Below the pieces are notes generated by a model that saw only the letters and a program-made list of their open reading frames with translations, made no database searches and had not been told where the DNA came from. Shown here piece by piece: positions 20,032 to 27,629 of a stretch of 64,000 nucleotides of DNA; positions within the stretch are counted from its first letter, which is position 1; each line of letters starts with the position of its first letter. The DNA is from VXNF01 sp964291305 (GTDB lineage Bacteria; Actinomycetota; Acidimicrobiia; Acidimicrobiales; CATQHL01): the NCBI GenBank assembly GCA_964291305.2, contig OZ219784.1, forward strand, positions 153,168 to 217,167. Direction: 5' to 3'. The translations under genes were made by a program, and so were the position numbers.

Positions 20032-20832
20032 CTACAACGGTCCGGATATTCCGCCGTCCTTGCGGACCCGCCAAAAGTGCACGGCAAGGAAAATGATCAG
20101 AACAAACGGTAACATCAGGACGTGCAGCACATACCACCGCAAAAGTGTGTCTGTACCGATCTCCACGCCGCTGAGCAGCACGAACCTCACTTGGTCGCCA
20201 AACACGGGCGTGAAGCCCATCATGTTGGTACCCACGGTGACAGCCCACAGCGCTAACTGATCCCAGGGCAGCAGGTAGCCGGTGAACGACAGCAGCAGCG
20301 TGAGCGTCAGCAAAATCACGCCGATCACCCAGTTGAACTCCCGGGGTGGCTTGTAGGCACCGTGGTAGAAGACCCGAGCCATGTGCAAGAAGACTGTCAG
20401 CACCATCAGATGGGCGCCCCAACGGTGGATGTTCCGCACCAGCAACCCGAAGGCCACCTCGGTCTGCAAGATGTAGATGTCGTCCCAGGCCTGCGCCGCC
20501 GTGGGCCGGTAGAAGAACATCAAGAAAATACCCGTCACCGTCAACAGGATGAACAGGAAGAAACTCAGCCCACCCAGACAGAGGGTGTAGCTCACCCTTA
20601 CGCCGTGGCGTCTTACTTTCACGGGGTGTAGGTGGTACAGGACGCTGTTCATAATGACGTAGGACCGGTTCCGCGGGCTGTCGGTGTAGCCCTTGCGGAA
20701 AATCGACCCCGGTCGGAAGATCGATGTCCAAGCCTGAGAGCCCTGCATCTGGCTCATTAGGCCCGACGCCTTGGTACCTAACTGACCGCGCAGCTGGCGA
20801 AGGTCTTCTGCTGTAGGGAGCTTGGGAGCCAA
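20032..20832 (-). CDS. qcrB: Cytochrome b N-terminal subunit (b6-like)
   Basis: Four-helix heme-binding half of cytochrome b. Visible heme-ligand histidines lie in RNIHRWGAHLMVLTVFLHMAR and in the later LRWYVLHVLMLP and LAVHFWR. GYLLPWDQLALWAVTVG is the typical quinol-oxidation loop. I chose TTG at 20832 because GAGAGG lies upstream and it follows the ferredoxin stop. The open frame further upstream overlaps the ferredoxin gene and is not cytochrome-like. The C-terminal half is the next gene, 25 bases downstream. Confidence 0.92.
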   Translation of the reverse strand: MAPKLPTAEDLRQLRGQLGTKASGLMSQMQGSQAWTSIFRPGSIFRKGYTDSPRNRSYVIMNSVLYHLHPVKVRRHGVRVSYTLCLGGLSFFLFILLTVTGIFLMFFYRPTAAQAWDDIYILQTEVAFGLLVRNIHRWGAHLMVLTVFLHMARVFYHGAYKPPREFNWVIGVILLTLTLLLSFTGYLLPWDQLALWAVTVGTNMMGFTPVFGDQVRFVLLSGVEIGTDTLLRWYVLHVLMLPFVLIIFLAVHFWRVRKDGGISGPL

Positions 20833-20863
20833 ATCGATCCGCCTCTCTCGCCGCCGTCGGGGA

Positions 20864-21280
20864 CTACGCCAACCGCATGCCGTAGCCGTAGCCGTAGCTA
20901 ACCATGCGCTGGTGAGGATCGCCGTCGGGAGGCGCTTCGCCAACCTTGCCCATGATGATGACGCCGGTGGGACAGCGGTCTACGCACAAGGCACAGCGAG
21001 TACAAACGTCGTCGTCGATGGTAAAGATCACATGATCGTTAGGGTCCGAGCCCGGCCGCTCGGTCCCGATCGCCAGGTCAATGGCATCGGGGGTGACCAT
21101 GTGGATGCACTTCCAGGGGCAGATGTCCACGCAGCCTTCGCACATAATGCACTCGGACTGATCTATGTGGATGAACTGCTTGGGTTTCACGGCCGCCGAA
21201 AGCCAGTCGGCGTCCACCTCAGCAAGCACGTAGTCATCCCGGAACTCCGGCATTGGGGGATTGGCGTCGTTCGCAGCCAT
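20864..21280 (-). CDS. Ferredoxin-like protein with two [4Fe-4S] clusters
   Basis: 138 residues with CIMCEGCVDICPWKC and CTRCALCVDRCPTGV, each the four-cysteine pattern of a bacterial 8Fe ferredoxin. The rest is hydrophilic with no membrane helix. Its place at the head of the bc operon suggests an electron donor or acceptor close to cytochrome b, which is inference. ATG at 21280 overlaps the stop of the gene before it. Confidence 0.9.
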   Translation of the reverse strand: MAANDANPPMPEFRDDYVLAEVDADWLSAAVKPKQFIHIDQSECIMCEGCVDICPWKCIHMVTPDAIDLAIGTERPGSDPNDHVIFTIDDDVCTRCALCVDRCPTGVIIMGKVGEAPPDGDPHQRMVSYGYGYGMRLA

Positions 21281-21876
21281 TAGGCCTCAACTCCTTCCCG
21301 CACCAGTGGGCGACCGTAGCGGGACGCCGGCTCGGGGACCTGTACCGGCGGCCGACCCCGGTTCTGCCAGATGGCATGCAGCGCTAACTGGGCCACGAGT
21401 CCGTAGCCGTAGATGACCGTGGCTATGACATCTCGAGCTACCCGATACGTCAGGTCGAACGGCAGCGCCCAAGTCAAGAGGTGCTGCCCCGGTGCCCACC
21501 AGTCGGGCAGCGGCGGGCCAACCAGCATGCGGTCGGCGCGCCAGTTGAGTTCGCTGTCGGCGAACACCAGCCACCAGTGCGGCACCACGCCGTAGATCCA
21601 GAACATCAAGAAGAACGCCAGTGTGGCTCCGACCATGGCTCCGCCCCAGGTCACCGGCGTTCCGGGTGCCCGCTGGCGGGCATACCACAAGAGGCCGGCG
21701 ATCCCCCCGCAGGCCACCACCCAGGAAGCAGTAAAGGCCACGTTGAAGTACGGCGGGTCGGCGTCGCCGGTAATTCCCAGCCAAAGGGCCAGAACGCCGA
21801 ACAGCAGCACCGAACTGCCGATCATGGCGCGGTTGAACTTCTTTGTCGCTAGGTCGATCGCCCGGATTTCAGCCAC
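21280..21876 (-). CDS. Membrane protein at head of the bc-complex operon
   Basis: 198 residues. Helices lie at about 19-41, 51-67 and 75-95, and a tryptophan-rich stretch (WIYGVVPHWWLVFADSELNW) sits in the middle. I infer a membrane protein associated with the bc complex but do not recognise a family with confidence. I chose GTG at 21876 because AAGGGAG lies just upstream; the frame could start earlier. The Rex-like operator lies 83-100 bases upstream. Confidence 0.82.
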   Translation of the reverse strand: MAEIRAIDLATKKFNRAMIGSSVLLFGVLALWLGITGDADPPYFNVAFTASWVVACGGIAGLLWYARQRAPGTPVTWGGAMVGATLAFFLMFWIYGVVPHWWLVFADSELNWRADRMLVGPPLPDWWAPGQHLLTWALPFDLTYRVARDVIATVIYGYGLVAQLALHAIWQNRGRPPVQVPEPASRYGRPLVREGVEA

Positions 21877-21958
21877 GCTGCTCCCTTTGCCTCGGCCAAG
21901 CGATGTTAGCCACGCAAGCCGTCCGAACACACACGAAGTAGTGCGCTGGGTGTTGCGC

Positions 21959-21976
21959 TCGTGAAAGTGCTCACAA
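21959..21976. promoter_or_regulatory. Candidate Rex operator
   Basis: The sequence reads TCGTGA, six bases, TCACAA, which matches the known Rex site TTGTGA-N6-TCACAA at 11 of 12 defined bases. It lies in the gap between the divergent bc-complex operon (start 21876) and the cytochrome c gene (start 22089). Rex represses respiratory genes when NADH/NAD is low and is encoded at 40600-41316 here. Binding is inference from the motif. Confidence 0.65.
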
Positions 21977-22088
21977 GAAGTCTAGCCTGCCATCTAACAC
22001 CCGCCGTCGGCCAAGAGCACAACCGCAGCCGCCCGCGGGGCGGCGCCGCTAGGATTTCGCCGGCGGCCGTCGGTACACCCGGAGGATC

Positions 22089-22910
22089 ATGACCGAAGTA
22101 CCCGAGTATCTGCTGGAGCGATCTCGCCAGCGGCGCTTGGAATTGACCGGAGAGGCGGGAGCTGCCGCAGCATCGCCGAGCGAGGGCGCCGGCGTGGCCG
22201 CGCCGGCTACGGCTGCTGGCGGCACGCCCGCAGCGCCCGCTACTACACCCTCACCGCTGCCGGCGGTGCCTCCAGCAAAGCCACCTCCGCCGCCTCCGCC
22301 GCCCAAACCCTGGGTACAGACCGCCCTGCGACGCAACAAGATTCCCTACTGGGTTATGCCGGTGCTGCTGTTCTTGCCCATCTGGGTGTTTATGTACATC
22401 GGAACCCTGGAGGAACCCACCCGCGCCGCAACCGGCATCCTGGCCGACGGGGCCGACGTTTACGCCGCTCAATGCGCTGTCTGCCACGTGGCCTCGGGGG
22501 GAGGTGGCGGCAGTGGCCCCAAGCTCAACGACGGCGAAGTTCTGCTTACCTTCCCCGACGATCCGGAGAATCTGGGGCTGGCGCAGCATGTCGCCTGGGT
22601 GGCCGGCGGCACCGACGGCACCGGTGAGGACAACCCATACGGCTCTGCGGAGCGGGGCCGGGTGGCCGGCTGGTTCGCCAACATGCCCGGCCACTACGAC
22701 GAGTTGACCGGCGCCGAGATCCTGGCGGTAGTGCTATACGAGCGGGTCACCCACGGTGAGAGCGAAGTAGCAGCCACCTTGGCTCCGCTTGTCGATGAAT
22801 TGCTAGCCGCCGGAAGCCTCGAACTCCCCGAGGAGTTTGCGGAGAACGTGACCCCTAGTGAGGTGGCGGAGTTTCTGACACCGCTTCTGGCAACCGAGGA
22901 CGGAGCCTGA
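22089..22910 (+). CDS. Membrane-anchored monoheme cytochrome c
   Basis: 273 residues. It opens with VPEYLLERSRQRR, a motif shared with the cytochrome b C-terminal protein. A proline/alanine linker with eight consecutive prolines follows, then one helix (about 88-106) and a cytochrome c domain with CAVCH at 129-133; the candidate axial Met is in ANMPGHYDEL. Divergent from the bc operon. It could carry electrons from the bc complex to the caa3-type oxidase. ATG at 22089 follows GGAGG. Confidence 0.9.
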   Translation: MTEVPEYLLERSRQRRLELTGEAGAAAASPSEGAGVAAPATAAGGTPAAPATTPSPLPAVPPAKPPPPPPPPKPWVQTALRRNKIPYWVMPVLLFLPIWVFMYIGTLEEPTRAATGILADGADVYAAQCAVCHVASGGGGGSGPKLNDGEVLLTFPDDPENLGLAQHVAWVAGGTDGTGEDNPYGSAERGRVAGWFANMPGHYDELTGAEILAVVLYERVTHGESEVAATLAPLVDELLAAGSLELPEEFAENVTPSEVAEFLTPLLATEDGA

Positions 22911-24157
22911 CGATCGCCCACCGCCACGATTTGGTCGTGGTCGGCGGCGGACCAGCTGGCGCGGCCACCGCTTACTGGGCGGCGCTGCAGGGCCTAGATG
23001 TGGTGGTGTTGGAGCGTAAGCAGTTCCCCCGCCAGAAGACCTGCGGTGACGGCTTAACCCCTCGTGCGGTCAAGCAGCTCGTCGACATGGGCCTAGGCTC
23101 TGAGATTGCCTCCTACCACCGTTTTGACGGCCTGCGGGCTGTGGCCCACGGCCTAACCCGGGAGCTTCGCTGGCCCGAACACCCAATCTTCCCGTCCTAC
23201 GGATACGTGGTGCGCCGCAGCACGCTGGACGCCGCAGTACTAGAGCACGCCCGCACGGCTGGAGCACTGGTGTGGCATGGCGCCGAAGCGATAGAACCGC
23301 TGCTGGCGGGGAGTCTCTGCCGGGGCGTGCGCGTGCTGGACCGCGCCTCCGGCGAACACCACGACGTGGAGGCCACGTACCTCGTGGTGGCCGATGGGTC
23401 CAACTCTCGGCTAGGCCGGGCGCTGGGCTGCCGGCGCGAGCGTTCGTGGCCGCAGGGAATGGCGATCCGCGCCTACTTCGAGAGCCCCAACCACGACGAT
23501 CCCTGGATAGAAAGCGCTTTGGATGTGCGCGACCGCAACGGCGCCACCTTGCCGGGATATGGCTGGGTCTTCCCGCTGGGCGACGGAACCGTGAACGTCG
23601 GCATTGGTCTGCTGACCTCCTACAAGGACTGGCGAAAGGTAAACACCAGCCATCTCATGGGCGAGTGGGCCTACGGCGCGCCAGAGCGCTGGGGGCTGGC
23701 TGCCGCTTCGCCGCTGGCGCCGCCAGTAGGGGGCCGTCTGCCGATGGCTGGCTCGGTGAACCCCAAGGCCGGTCCCAACTTCCTGATCGTGGGCGACGCC
23801 GCCGGCTCGGTGAACCCGTTCAACGGGGAGGGCATCGACTACGCTTACGAAACTGGCCGTCTGGCTGCCGAACTAGTGGCGGAGGCGGTTATCTGCGATG
23901 ACGGCCTGGCGCTCTCCCGTTACCCCCAACTGCTGGAGAGTACTTACGGCGCCTACTTCAAGGTGGCTCGGCTCTTTGCTTACGCCATAGGGCGACCTCA
24001 ACTCATTAGCCGGCTGGTGCAGTTCGGCATGCAATCGCAAACCCTGATGGAATGGGCGTTGCGCATCATGGCCAACCTCATGAACGAAGACGAACCGGGC
24101 GCGGCTGAGTACATCTACAAAACAGCAGCCCGCGCCGCCTGGCTCTGGCCCGACTGA
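22907..24157 (+). CDS. Geranylgeranyl-reductase family flavoprotein (CTG start)
   Basis: FAD-dependent oxidoreductase, 416 residues. The N-terminal dinucleotide fold VVVGGGPAGAATAYW, the PRQKTCGDGLTPRAV signature and the GDAAGSVNPFNGEGIDYA block are those of the GGR family, which reduces prenyl chains such as those of menaquinone. I favour CTG at 22907, overlapping the cytochrome c stop (CTGA) with GAGGACGG upstream, because it restores a normal N-terminus (MTIAHRHDLVVVGGG). TTG at 22931 is the other choice. It may modify quinone for the neighbouring respiratory complexes, which is inference. Confidence 0.9.
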   Translation: MTIAHRHDLVVVGGGPAGAATAYWAALQGLDVVVLERKQFPRQKTCGDGLTPRAVKQLVDMGLGSEIASYHRFDGLRAVAHGLTRELRWPEHPIFPSYGYVVRRSTLDAAVLEHARTAGALVWHGAEAIEPLLAGSLCRGVRVLDRASGEHHDVEATYLVVADGSNSRLGRALGCRRERSWPQGMAIRAYFESPNHDDPWIESALDVRDRNGATLPGYGWVFPLGDGTVNVGIGLLTSYKDWRKVNTSHLMGEWAYGAPERWGLAAASPLAPPVGGRLPMAGSVNPKAGPNFLIVGDAAGSVNPFNGEGIDYAYETGRLAAELVAEAVICDDGLALSRYPQLLESTYGAYFKVARLFAYAIGRPQLISRLVQFGMQSQTLMEWALRIMANLMNEDEPGAAEYIYKTAARAAWLWPD

Positions 24158-24494
24158 GGGATAAGGCCTGACATTTACTTCGGGGTTGGCGATTGAGTTG
24201 CACTTTGCAGGCCAAGTCGTTGGAGTTGGCCCAGACTTTCCGATGCCTGGATACTGTTCCCGAGGAGTGTTCGATGGCAAACCTTCGTGGCTCACGGCCT
24301 GAGACACAATAATCCCCCCCCCCCCCGGCTAGCCCCACTCCTTCTCCAGTCACTGCTTTGGTAGCCTCAGGGTTGGCGTCGAGTTGTTGCGGCGCTCGTC
24401 GAACGACACGTCACCACACAAATCCGCCCACACATTCTCACTCTAACAACCGATTTAGATCAGATCGATGATCTGTAAGGGACTATCGGCCTAG
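24158..24494. other. Intergenic stretch with C13 run and small palindrome
   Basis: No gene seen. It contains a run of 13 C (24314-24326), two loose copies of GGGTTGGCG-N-GAGTTG (near 24184 and 24370), and a palindrome CAGATC-GAT-GATCTG at 24461-24475. The palindrome ends about 20 bases after the NTase stop of the minus-strand gene and could be part of its terminator; there is no U-run. Confidence 0.5.
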
Positions 24495-25493
24495 TCATTC
24501 TAACCCAAGCAGATCATCCCACCAGAGCCCGCCTTCAGGTAACTCCATCGGGATACGCCGTGGCTGCTCAAGCGCGTTTTCGCATAACTGAAGCTCATAA
24601 TCAAGCGCTTCAAGCAGATCAGATGCTACGCCATGTTGGCGGCCCTGTTCGCCAGCGAACTTTGCGATCTCCACTGCGGCCTCAGCGTGCGCCTCTAGGT
24701 ATGCGTCGTCAAATCCCTCAATTGGCCGCGCCGAGCTGTAGTTGACGCCTTGGTGCCATTCAGACAGTTCGACCAAGTCAATGTTTCGCGCTGCCGACCT
24801 AAATGCCTCAACAACCCAACTGGGCTGAGGCTCCAACAACTTATTAAGCAGGTGTGTACGAGGCGCAGGTTCCCCCGTCGAAATAACCATCATCAGCTTC
24901 GCCGCCGCCTCAAAGGTCTGATGCGCCGAACCGCACGCCCCAGCGAACCTATCCAACTCCATACGTGTCTGCTGGATCACGTTTCCGTCGCGGGCCGCCC
25001 TCCTTTCGCTTGTTGTCGGTGTCAGATTTAGATCCAGATTCGCCACAGCCCCATTGAGATTACTAAAGCGTGACTCCATTTCGGCATGCGGACTATCCGG
25101 CATCCCAATCTCCTTATCCCAATAGACCGCGCCGCGGTCGCTTGAGTCAGCCAGCCTCACCGCGGTCGGCGCTATACCCGCCTCGAAAGAGCAGCCCACC
25201 CTCTGAGTGCGCGTGGTCCACTCGGGAACATCCGTGACAAACACCTCCACCGGCCACCCCGCGACCAGACCCGCCCGTAACCCAAGATCACACTGCACAC
25301 GGCTCCGACATCGATAATCGCCCAGATCATCAAAGACCGCCACCAAATCAATATCACTATGCGCTGTAGCGTCCCCACGCGCAACAGACCCGTACAACAA
25401 CACCGTCCCCACACCAGCATCAACCAGCATCGCCGCCGCCCGGCGAGCATCCTCCACCGACGGCGCAACCCCCGAAACCGCTACAGAACCCAC
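24495..25493 (-). CDS. Nucleotidyltransferase-HEPN-type protein, copy 1
   Basis: 332 residues. The N-terminal nucleotidyltransferase domain has GSVARGDATAHSDIDLV (the G-S and D-x-D signature) at about 34-50 and a third acidic residue in VEVFVTDVPEW. The rest is alpha-helical and corresponds to the C-terminal half of the two paralogs here. However, the R-x4-H motif of HEPN RNases is not seen: the matching helix reads PRTHLLNKLL. It is therefore the most diverged copy. Related proteins act as toxin-antitoxin pairs in which the NTase modifies the HEPN toxin; here both parts would be one chain. Codon use is less GC-rich than the neighbours. Confidence 0.8.
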   Translation of the reverse strand: MGSVAVSGVAPSVEDARRAAAMLVDAGVGTVLLYGSVARGDATAHSDIDLVAVFDDLGDYRCRSRVQCDLGLRAGLVAGWPVEVFVTDVPEWTTRTQRVGCSFEAGIAPTAVRLADSSDRGAVYWDKEIGMPDSPHAEMESRFSNLNGAVANLDLNLTPTTSERRAARDGNVIQQTRMELDRFAGACGSAHQTFEAAAKLMMVISTGEPAPRTHLLNKLLEPQPSWVVEAFRSAARNIDLVELSEWHQGVNYSSARPIEGFDDAYLEAHAEAAVEIAKFAGEQGRQHGVASDLLEALDYELQLCENALEQPRRIPMELPEGGLWWDDLLGLE

Positions 25494-25611
25494 ACACCCA
25501 GCCTAACCTCACCCACCCCGCCGCGACAGCCACTCTTTATACCTAGACTCCACAAAACAGCACCCAATATGCCGTCAGTTAACATAACAGCCGATTTATC
25601 CCCACGCCCTG

Positions 25612-25703
25612 GGATTTGCGCCAACGCGGCACTGTTAGTCGAAAAGTCATTCAAAGGGCTAACCGTGTTGCACACCGACCCTAAGACCGACAAGGCGGCG
25701 CAC
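25612..25703 (+). pseudogene. Relic of a nucleotidyltransferase-HEPN gene
   Basis: A stretch of about 30 codons (containing AALLVEKSFKGLTVLHTD and the following PK) aligns with AAMVIEKSIKNLAVWHSD in the HEPN half of the 25755-26774 protein, but lies on the opposite strand. No nucleotidyltransferase part is nearby and the downstream HEPN motif residues are lost. It is the remnant of a fourth paralog, inverted relative to the intact ones. Confidence 0.7.
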
Positions 25704-25711
25704 CGAGGAGC

Positions 25712-25734
25712 GGTATTATATATTTGTTTACTCA
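25712..25734 (+). repeat. Inverted repeat, left copy
   Basis: GGTATTATATAT-T-TGTTTAC-T-CA. It is found again in inverted orientation at 27508-27530 with two differences. The pair encloses about 1.8 kb holding copy 2 of the nucleotidyltransferase genes and the IS1595 relic. Confidence 0.7.
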
Positions 25735-25754
25735 GGGGTGAGTGAGGGGTGGGG

Positions 25755-26774
25755 TTATAGGTCTAGGTCGGGTAGGTCGAGTTTGCGGGTCTGGCCGGTG
25801 CGGATATCTTGGTTGGCGATCTCTGATGTGAGTTTCTGCCATTTGGTTGTGACTGTTTTTAGCGTGTCGTTGTCGGGGTCGCTGGCTGCGGCTAGGTCTG
25901 AGTAGAGAATGCCTGCGAGTTCGATGGCTGCGATGACGTAGCGTTCGGCGAGCCTGTCGGCGGTGTCTCGGAGCACTTTTACGTCGTCGGGGTAGGTGCT
26001 ACGGACGCGCCACGCTGACAGTGTTGCTAGGTTGAGGTTCAGTTCTTGTAGCCGGTCTGCGATCTCTGCGCGTAAACCTGGTGGCAGCAATTTGAGGCAT
26101 GCGGATATGTCATGTCCTGCGCGGATCCGGTCGGCGACGGTGGGTTTAGGGTCACTGTGCCACACAGCCAAGTTTTTGATCGATTTCTCGATGACCATGG
26201 CCGCTTTAGAGCAGGCATCAACCATACGTTCGAGGCGAGTGTCTTCTTGTAGTTCGGGCGGGTAGTCCGGGTCCGATTCCAGATCGTCTGCGACGGTAAA
26301 GGCTTTCATGCCGCGAAGTTCGGCGAGGATTTCGGCATCGAACTTTTGGAGGGCTTGCTCCAGGTCGCTCATGGGAAGTACCATCCTCTTGTTCCAGCGC
26401 ACTGTTCCGCGGTAGGCCGTCTCGCCTACTGGGACGAGTCCTAAAGCGTTGATCCGATGTTCGAACGAGCTGGGGACTCGTTCGACGCGTGCTTTCCACT
26501 CTGGGCGATCAGTGGTGAACACTTGCACAGGCCAGCGGCGGGCTATTGCCTCGGCTGCTGCTTTTTCTAGCCGGCAGGTCAGCTCGTAGCGCTCGGAGTA
26601 GTCGATGTCAGCGAACAGCGCTACGAGGTCAATATCACTCCGAGCGGTAGCTTCGCCGCGAGCTACCGACCCGTAGAGGAACACCTCCTCGGCACCCTCG
26701 CCGAGAAGCGCCTCAGCAGCCCGCCGGGCGTCAACCATCGAAGGCGCAGCCTCCTCGACCAGGGTCACACTCAC
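25755..26774 (-). CDS. Nucleotidyltransferase-HEPN-type protein, copy 2
   Basis: 339 residues in one chain. N-terminal minimal nucleotidyltransferase: GSVARGEATARSDIDLVAL at about 35-53 and the third carboxylate in VQVFTTDRPEW. The C-terminal helical half contains DRIRAGHDISACL, which gives R-x4-H of HEPN ribonucleases. It is closely related along its length to copy 3 (58331-59347). In known type VII toxin-antitoxin systems the two domains are separate proteins, so a self-contained version is unusual. ATG at 26774. Confidence 0.84.
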   Translation of the reverse strand: MSVTLVEEAAPSMVDARRAAEALLGEGAEEVFLYGSVARGEATARSDIDLVALFADIDYSERYELTCRLEKAAAEAIARRWPVQVFTTDRPEWKARVERVPSSFEHRINALGLVPVGETAYRGTVRWNKRMVLPMSDLEQALQKFDAEILAELRGMKAFTVADDLESDPDYPPELQEDTRLERMVDACSKAAMVIEKSIKNLAVWHSDPKPTVADRIRAGHDISACLKLLPPGLRAEIADRLQELNLNLATLSAWRVRSTYPDDVKVLRDTADRLAERYVIAAIELAGILYSDLAAASDPDNDTLKTVTTKWQKLTSEIANQDIRTGQTRKLDLPDLDL

Positions 26775-26836
26775 AACAACACACTACCCCAGTCGCTCTC
26801 ACGCCACCAGATGCGCGACTGCTTGGGGTAGGGCGG

Positions 26837-27250
26837 TTGGGGACTGACACGCTTATGCATTCGTCGCCGCTGGGTCTTCAGGTTTGGGCGCTGGCGATCT
26901 TTTTGTGCTCGACTAGCTTGAAAGGCGTCGCGAGCATGAAGTTGCACCGCGATTTGGGGGTCACGCAGAAAACTGCGTGGCACTTAGCGCACCGCATCCG
27001 CGAGACGTGGAGCGACAACGCGTCGATGTTCGCCGGGCGCGGTCGAGGTTGACGAGACCCATCTCGGCGGCAAGCGCAAGAACATGTCACAAACGAAACG
27101 GCGAGGACTGGTCGGCCGAGGCGCTGTCGGCAAGGCCACAGTAGCAGGCATCAAAAGACCGCCAGACCGGCCAAATACAGGCAGCAGTCGTGGGAACGGC
27201 CGACGGGTGCGACCCTCCGCCGGTTCGCCTGGGACCAGAAAGGGAAAAAT
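26837..27250 (+). mobile_element. IS1595-type transposase, truncated and frameshifted
   Basis: The first frame reads MHSSPLGLQVWALAIFL, then KGVASMKLHRDLGVTQKT and AWHLAHRIRETW, which is the central part of IS1595-family transposases. The zinc-ribbon N-terminus is missing. At about 27045 the frame shifts to one reading VEVDETHLGGKRKNM, including the first catalytic Asp, then GLVGRGAVGKATVAGIK. Another shift follows near 27180, and the last catalytic residues are lost. No terminal inverted repeats were seen. Inactive relic. Confidence 0.85.
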
Positions 27251-27282
27251 AGCTTATACGATGTCTTGAGCTTAGCAGAAAT

Positions 27283-27330
27283 TACTAGACTTCAAAGTCA
27301 GGGAGATACTAGACTTCAAAGTCAGGGAGA
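27283..27330 (+). repeat. 24-bp tandem direct repeat, two copies
   Basis: Two perfect copies of a 24-base unit beginning TACTAGACTTCAAAG, at 27283-27306 and 27307-27330, in the AT-richer spacer after the transposase relic. No CRISPR-like spacing. Function unknown. Confidence 0.85.
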
Positions 27331-27507
27331 ACTGTAAATGTCATAGCCTATAACACGCCACCGAGGACGCCCGATAACAAGAATGTTACCGGAACTCATT
27401 CCTGACACGCCGGAGAATATTGCTCGAATTATCATGTTAGGTCTACCAAAAACAAACTGGAATTACCTAACGCTCAATGGCCGACAAAAAGACACCTAAA
27501 CTAAACT

Positions 27508-27530
27508 TGGGTAAACAGATATATAATACC
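27508..27530 (-). repeat. Inverted repeat, right copy
   Basis: Reads GGTATTATATATCTGTTTAC on the minus strand, followed by CCA; partner of 25712-25734. Read on the plus strand it includes TATAAT (27522-27527), which could serve as a -10 box for phr about 100 bases downstream; no good -35 is seen. The remaining spacer to 27629 shows nothing else. Confidence 0.65.
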
Positions 27531-27629
27531 CCCGAAAAGCGGGTAACGATATCGCAGCCTGCCTGAGCCTCCTCCCGCCGGGCCGCTCGCGATCATCGGG
27601 CACCGCCGGCCGCCGCGGCTAGGCACGTC

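Noticed and set aside
27283..27330. CRISPR array
   Set aside because: Only two adjacent units without spacers and no cas gene.
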